Assembly (NCBI GenBank): GCA_964554105.1
Contig: CAZKNF010000047.1
Coordinates: 1 to 27,319 of the forward strand
Direction of reading: 5' to 3'
Source: CAZKNF01 sp964554105
Lineage (GTDB): Bacteria; Bacteroidota; Rhodothermia; Rhodothermales; VXPQ01
DNA: 27,319 nt
A program made the position numbers and the translations under genes. The notes under the pieces are model-generated. The model worked only from the letters and a program-made list of their open reading frames with translations, was not told the DNA's origin and did no database searches. Position 1 is the stretch's first letter. Each line of letters begins with the position of its first letter. Below, piece after piece: positions 24,313-27,319 of the stretch.

Positions 24313-24360
24313 GCGATCGAAGTCTCAGTGAGGTGATGCGCGCCCGGTAGGCAGATTTCC

Positions 24361-24368
24361 TATATTTG
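24361..24368 (+). promoter_or_regulatory. Bacteroidota-type -7 element (TAnnTTTG)
   Basis: TATATTTG matches the TAnnTTTG -7 consensus of the Bacteroidota primary sigma factor. It is followed by a second TTTGCAC 16 bases after the first. I see no good -33 TTTG at the usual spacing. The likely target is the M20 amidohydrolase gene across the gap. Confidence 0.4.
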
Positions 24369-24388
24369 CACATCACTATTTGCACGTC

Positions 24389-24488
24389 NNNNNNNNNNNN
24401 NNNNNNNNNNNNNNNNNNNNNNNNNNNNNNNNNNNNNNNNNNNNNNNNNNNNNNNNNNNNNNNNNNNNNNNNNNNNNNNNNNNNNNNN
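24389..24488. other. Assembly gap (100 N)
   Basis: One hundred unknown bases between a promoter-like word and the GGAGG ribosome-binding site of the M20 gene. The gap may hide only a short leader, but its size is not known. Confidence 0.99.
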
Positions 24489-24500
24489 GGAGGCCAGACG

Positions 24501-25850
24501 GTGTTCATCCGAACCCTTTCTGTTTTCATTCTGCTGCTCCCTTTGTCCTGCTTCGCCGCCGACAAGGTGGCCGCCCAGACGCCCGGACTCGATGACCATG
24601 TCGAGGCGCTCATCGAGGCCGTCGAGCCGAAGGTCGTCACCTGGCGCCGTGACATCCACGAGCATCCCGAGCTTTCGAATCGCGAGTTCAGGACGGCGGA
24701 GAAAGTCGCCGAGCATCTTCGTGGGCTGGATCTGGATGTCCGGACCGAAATCGCCCATACCGGCGTCGTCGCGGTGCTGGAAGGCGGCCGCCCGGGGCCG
24801 GTCGTGGCGCTGCGGGCGGATATGGACGGGCTGCCGGTGACCGAACGCGTGGATCTGCCCTTCGCCTCGAAGGCGAAAGGCGAGTACAACGGCGAGGAGG
24901 TGGGTGTGATGCATGCCTGCGGGCACGATACGCACGTGGCCATCCTGATGGGCGTCGCCGAGGTGCTGGCGTCGATCCGGGACGACGTGCCGGGCACCGT
25001 AAAATTCATTTTCCAGCCCGCCGAGGAAGGTACGCCGGAGGGCGAAGAAGGCGGCGCGGAGCTCATGGTGGAGGAGGGGGTTCTCAGCGATCCGGATGTC
25101 GATGCCGCGTTTGCGCTGCACATTACGTCGAAGGGAGAAATCAATAATCTTTTTTATACGCCGGAAGGGACGTATGCCAGCGTGGACGACTTTCGGATCA
25201 CCGTGAGGGGAGAGCAGGTCCACGGCGCCTATCCATGGTTCGGTGTGGATCCCATCGTCACGTCCGCGCAGATCATCAATGCACTTCAGACGATCGTAAG
25301 CCGGCGAATGCAGCTGACCGACAATGCGGCCGTCGTCACGATCGGAAAAATCGAGGGCGGCGTCCGCTCGAACATTATTCCAGAGGAAGTGGAAATGATC
25401 GGCACCCTCCGGGCGCTGGATGCGGAGGACAGAAAATCCATCCACGAACACGTCCGGCGGATCGCAACGCACGTGGCGGAGAGCATGGGTGCGACCGCGG
25501 AGGTCCAGATCCCGCTCAGCTCGTCATATCCCGTTACATACAACGATCCCGAACTCACAGCGGCCATGCTGCCGGTGCTGGAGGCCGTGGCCGGTGAGGA
25601 TCGCGTTCACCTGGTCCCCGCCAAGACGGGCGCCGAGGACTTCGCGTTTATCGCGGAGCGCGTGCCGGGCTTTTATATCGGTCTGGGCGGGCGGCCGTCG
25701 GATGTGGCGGAGGAGGATGCGCCCGATCATCACACCCCGGATTTTTACGTCGACGACAGCGGCCTCGATCTCGGTGTGCGCGCCATGACGGCGATGGCGC
25801 TGCACTATTTGAACACGCACGAGGCGGAGGGCGACGAATCGGGCCGTTGA
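24501..25850 (+). CDS. Secreted M20 family amidohydrolase (IAA-amino acid hydrolase type)
   Basis: This encodes 449 residues of the M20D peptidase/amidohydrolase family, zinc or manganese enzymes that cleave N-acyl amino acids and similar amides. A signal peptide (LSVFILLLPLSCFAA) sends it out of the cytoplasm; cytosolic members are more common. Metal-site motifs are MHACGHDTH (137-145), PAEEG (173-177) and ALHITS (205-210). The family opening HEHPELSNREFRTA and the closing KTGAEDFAF are present, and the dimerisation domain lies between. The GTG start is chosen because GGAGG (24489-24493) sits seven bases before it and the signal peptide begins there. It converges on the regulator gene with 11 bases between the stops. 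The substrate is not predictable from sequence. Confidence 0.93.
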   Translation: MFIRTLSVFILLLPLSCFAADKVAAQTPGLDDHVEALIEAVEPKVVTWRRDIHEHPELSNREFRTAEKVAEHLRGLDLDVRTEIAHTGVVAVLEGGRPGPVVALRADMDGLPVTERVDLPFASKAKGEYNGEEVGVMHACGHDTHVAILMGVAEVLASIRDDVPGTVKFIFQPAEEGTPEGEEGGAELMVEEGVLSDPDVDAAFALHITSKGEINNLFYTPEGTYASVDDFRITVRGEQVHGAYPWFGVDPIVTSAQIINALQTIVSRRMQLTDNAAVVTIGKIEGGVRSNIIPEEVEMIGTLRALDAEDRKSIHEHVRRIATHVAESMGATAEVQIPLSSSYPVTYNDPELTAAMLPVLEAVAGEDRVHLVPAKTGAEDFAFIAERVPGFYIGLGGRPSDVAEEDAPDHHTPDFYVDDSGLDLGVRAMTAMALHYLNTHEAEGDESGR

Positions 25851-25861
25851 AACTGGGTGCA

Positions 25862-26518
25862 TCATGAGTTAGGATGAGTCCCAGGCGGCTGGTCCAGTTT
25901 GGTGATGCGAAACGCGCATTTTGGCGGATCGCTCCGGTCGCATATCTCGGCTACCGGTGCCTGCAGGATTTCACCAAGCAGCGCCTGGGCGAGCTTGCAT
26001 ACTTCCGGATGCTCCGAGACGGTGGCAGACAGCGGGCAGCTAAATCCCTGGATCAGGTATGCGTCCTCGTTTTCATGCAATTCTGCGAGGCCGCCCATGC
26101 TTTCGAGCACGTCGAGGGACTGCTGAGCGCGTTCGCGCAATGAGTTGCGTGGCCGGTCGACCAGTTCGACCGCCAGCATCTCGCCCATTTCTTGCAGCAT
26201 CTCTTCGACTTCTCGTTCCGGCAATCGCACTTCTATGCGTTCCAGCAGTCGGGCGAACAGGAGACGATAGGCATCCGGGAAGAGGCGATCCGCATCAGCC
26301 GTGAGTGCGTAGAGCGTCTCGGGCTTCCGGACGCCGGCACGCTTGCCGGCCGTGCGAACGAGGCCGTCTCGTTCCAGGCTGCTCAAGTGGGATCGGACGG
26401 CATTGTTGGTCAAGTCCAGCTCCTCCGCGAGATCGCGTACCGACGATCGATCTCGTCGCAACAGCTGAACGACCTTGCCCCGCGTGCTCTCGAGAAATGG
26501 ACGGCCCCAACGATTCAT
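25862..26518 (-). CDS. Winged-helix transcriptional regulator with C-terminal cysteine cluster (COG2345-like)
   Basis: This encodes 218 residues. An N-terminal winged helix (about 8-70: RGKVVQLLRRDRSSVRDLAE, NNAVRSHLSSLERDGLV) is followed by a helical dimer region and a small C-terminal domain with four cysteines: C161, C174, C193 and C201, spaced C-X12-C-X18-C-X7-C. The layout FSCPLSATVSEHPEVCKLAQ is typical of COG2345-like regulators, a group related to SufR, which binds an iron-sulfur cluster. An iron-sulfur or thiol sensor is therefore plausible but unproven. The frame extends to a GTG at 26554; I prefer the ATG at 26518 because the DNA-binding domain starts directly after it. It is divergent from the DoxX-like gene across an AT-rich inverted repeat. 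Confidence 0.83.
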   Translation of the reverse strand: MNRWGRPFLESTRGKVVQLLRRDRSSVRDLAEELDLTNNAVRSHLSSLERDGLVRTAGKRAGVRKPETLYALTADADRLFPDAYRLLFARLLERIEVRLPEREVEEMLQEMGEMLAVELVDRPRNSLRERAQQSLDVLESMGGLAELHENEDAYLIQGFSCPLSATVSEHPEVCKLAQALLGEILQAPVAEICDRSDPPKCAFRITKLDQPPGTHPNS

Positions 26519-26581
26519 GCTTCTTCTATCGCGGTTAGTGTGGAATCCGCACACATCTTACGCCTTTGGCGATATCTGTGC

Positions 26582-26622
26582 CCAATAAACGAATAAAGTA
26601 TTTGACTTTTTATCTTTATTGG
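26582..26622. promoter_or_regulatory. AT-rich inverted repeat, probable operator for the divergent pair
   Basis: CCAATAAA (26582-26589) is mirrored by TTTATTGG (26615-26622), and inside it AATAAAG (26592-26598) is mirrored by CTTTATT (26614-26620). AATAAA also occurs twice in direct order on the left. A TTGACT (26602-26607) lies between the arms. The stretch is far more AT-rich than its surroundings and sits between the regulator and the DoxX-like gene, the expected place for an autoregulated operator with overlapping promoters. Confidence 0.55.
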
Positions 26623-26668
26623 CGCAAATTCAATCCGAAAGACATCAAGAACCCTATGGTGAAGCACA

Positions 26669-27070
26669 ATGGACCAACCAGCTATCGCGACGCGAGCTCA
26701 GGATATTTCTGATCCTGCATACCAGGCGTTTCGGCTGCTCCACGTCGGCTTTGTGGTGGCGCCGATCGTGGCGGGACTCGACAAGTTCCTCGGACTCCTG
26801 ACCGACTGGAGTCAATACCTTGCACCTGTATTCGGGCAGCTCATCGGCGCCGATCTCTTTCTCATCGTCGTCGGGATCATCGAGATCGTCGCCGGAATCG
26901 GAGTGGCCCTGAAGCCGCGCATCTTCGCCTACGTCGTCGCGGCATGGCTCGTCGGCATCATCATCAACCTGCTCCTTATTCCGGGCTTCTATGACATCGC
27001 ACTGCGCGATCTAGGATTGGCGCTCGGCGCCCTCGCGCTGGCACGCCTCAGCCTGGTCTACACATCGTAA
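26669..27070 (+). CDS. DoxX-like four-helix membrane protein
   Basis: This encodes 133 residues with four hydrophobic helices (about 22-45, 55-82, 86-104 and 110-130) and the segment AFRLLHVGFVVAPIVAGLDKF at the front. The layout resembles DoxX-like small membrane proteins; the biochemical role is not known. GGTGAAG lies just before the ATG. It is read away from the cysteine-containing regulator across the inverted repeat and is the likely regulated target. The 196 bases after it, up to the tRNA, show no gene; only a 10-base palindrome (27091-27100) was noted. Confidence 0.75.
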   Translation: MDQPAIATRAQDISDPAYQAFRLLHVGFVVAPIVAGLDKFLGLLTDWSQYLAPVFGQLIGADLFLIVVGIIEIVAGIGVALKPRIFAYVVAAWLVGIIINLLLIPGFYDIALRDLGLALGALALARLSLVYTS

Positions 27071-27266
27071 TGGGCTCCAGGGTCGACTGCGATCCGGATC
27101 GAACCAGGTTTCCCGGTCGAAATCCGGCGGTTGAGATAGGTCCGACTCTACGCCGGTGCGCCGCGGCCCGAGCTCGGTTGCGGGTGCACATAGTCGATCT
27201 GCGCCTCGATGACCGGCCCGAGCCCCGAAACAGCCGTGAATCGGCCATTTCGAGGCAATTCTGATG

Positions 27267-27319
27267 TGGCGCGGGAGAGACTCGAACTCTCGACCTTACG
27301 ATTATGAGTCGTACGCTCT
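27267..27319 (-). tRNA. tRNA-Met(CAT), 3' part, cut by window edge
   Basis: On the minus strand the sequence shows the anticodon arm TACGA-CTCATAA-TCGTA with anticodon CAT, the T arm GAGAG-TTCGAGT-CTCTC, the 3' acceptor strand CCGCGCC and discriminator A. CCA is not encoded. The D arm and 5' acceptor strand lie beyond the window, so elongator Met cannot be separated from the lysidine-modified Ile2 tRNA, which carries the same anticodon. Confidence 0.92.

Larger units (their letters stand above)
23969..24388. other. Intergenic region between divergent sigma factor and M20 genes
   Basis: About 420 bases up to the third gap. Short frames of 60-75 codons on both strands show no recognisable family and overlap each other, so I do not call a gene. 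It holds a 19-bp tandem duplication (24275-24312), a TAnnTTTG promoter word (24361) and a doubled TTTGCAC. The sigma factor promoter must lie here but I see no clear box for it. Confidence 0.6.

Noticed and set aside
1..27319. CRISPR arrays, transposases, integrases or phage genes
   Set aside because: I found no regularly spaced long repeats, no transposase or integrase-like frames and no terminal inverted repeats; the repeats present are short tandem units.

Overview
The window is GC-rich chromosomal DNA (roughly 60% GC by eye) from a draft or metagenome assembly, with three runs of exactly 100 N that look like scaffold placeholders (4621-4720, 22071-22170, 24389-24488). Several traits point to the Bacteroidota/Rhodothermota side of the tree: an ECF sigma factor followed by a FecR protein with a C-terminal DUF4974-type domain, a TonB-dependent receptor with STN plus carboxypeptidase-regulatory domains, a TAnnTTTG promoter word at 24361, and few strong Shine-Dalgarno sequences. 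The coxI-III fusion and CtaG indicate aerobic respiration. The phylum is an inference from gene content.

Left part (1-7100): the end of a fused cytochrome c oxidase subunit I/III gene, then three tightly packed or overlapping plus-strand genes: a three-helix membrane protein, the assembly factor CtaG, and a membrane-anchored three-heme cytochrome c that runs into the first gap. After the gap come a two-domain VOC ring-cleaving-dioxygenase-like protein, a convergent DUF2071/YqjF protein, and a small SEC-C zinc-motif protein with one membrane helix.

Middle (7100-15800): a minus-strand pair encodes a ceramidase-like secreted hydrolase and a very large lipoprotein with a PVC-type propeller, HEAT repeats and cytochrome c. 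They are separated by a heptamer repeat array. Next come a DUF892 (YciE/YciF) ferritin-like stress protein, a structured convergent intergenic region, a MATE exporter, and an AraC regulator followed by a small VOC protein.

Right part (15800-24000): the most interesting region. On the minus strand, in transcription order, are an ECF sigma factor, a FecR anti-sigma factor (11-base overlap), a gap, two tandem lipoprotein serpins (14-base overlap), a TonB-dependent receptor with an N-terminal signalling (STN) domain, and an unrecognised 269-residue protein. This has the parts of a FecI-FecR-FecA cell-surface signalling system, but with a pair of protease inhibitors between the anti-sigma factor and the receptor. 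One gap interrupts the run, so continuity is inferred.

End (24000-27319): a secreted M20 amidohydrolase, a winged-helix regulator with four C-terminal cysteines, an AT-rich operator-like region shared with a divergent DoxX-like membrane protein, and the 3' part of a minus-strand tRNA with anticodon CAT cut by the window edge.
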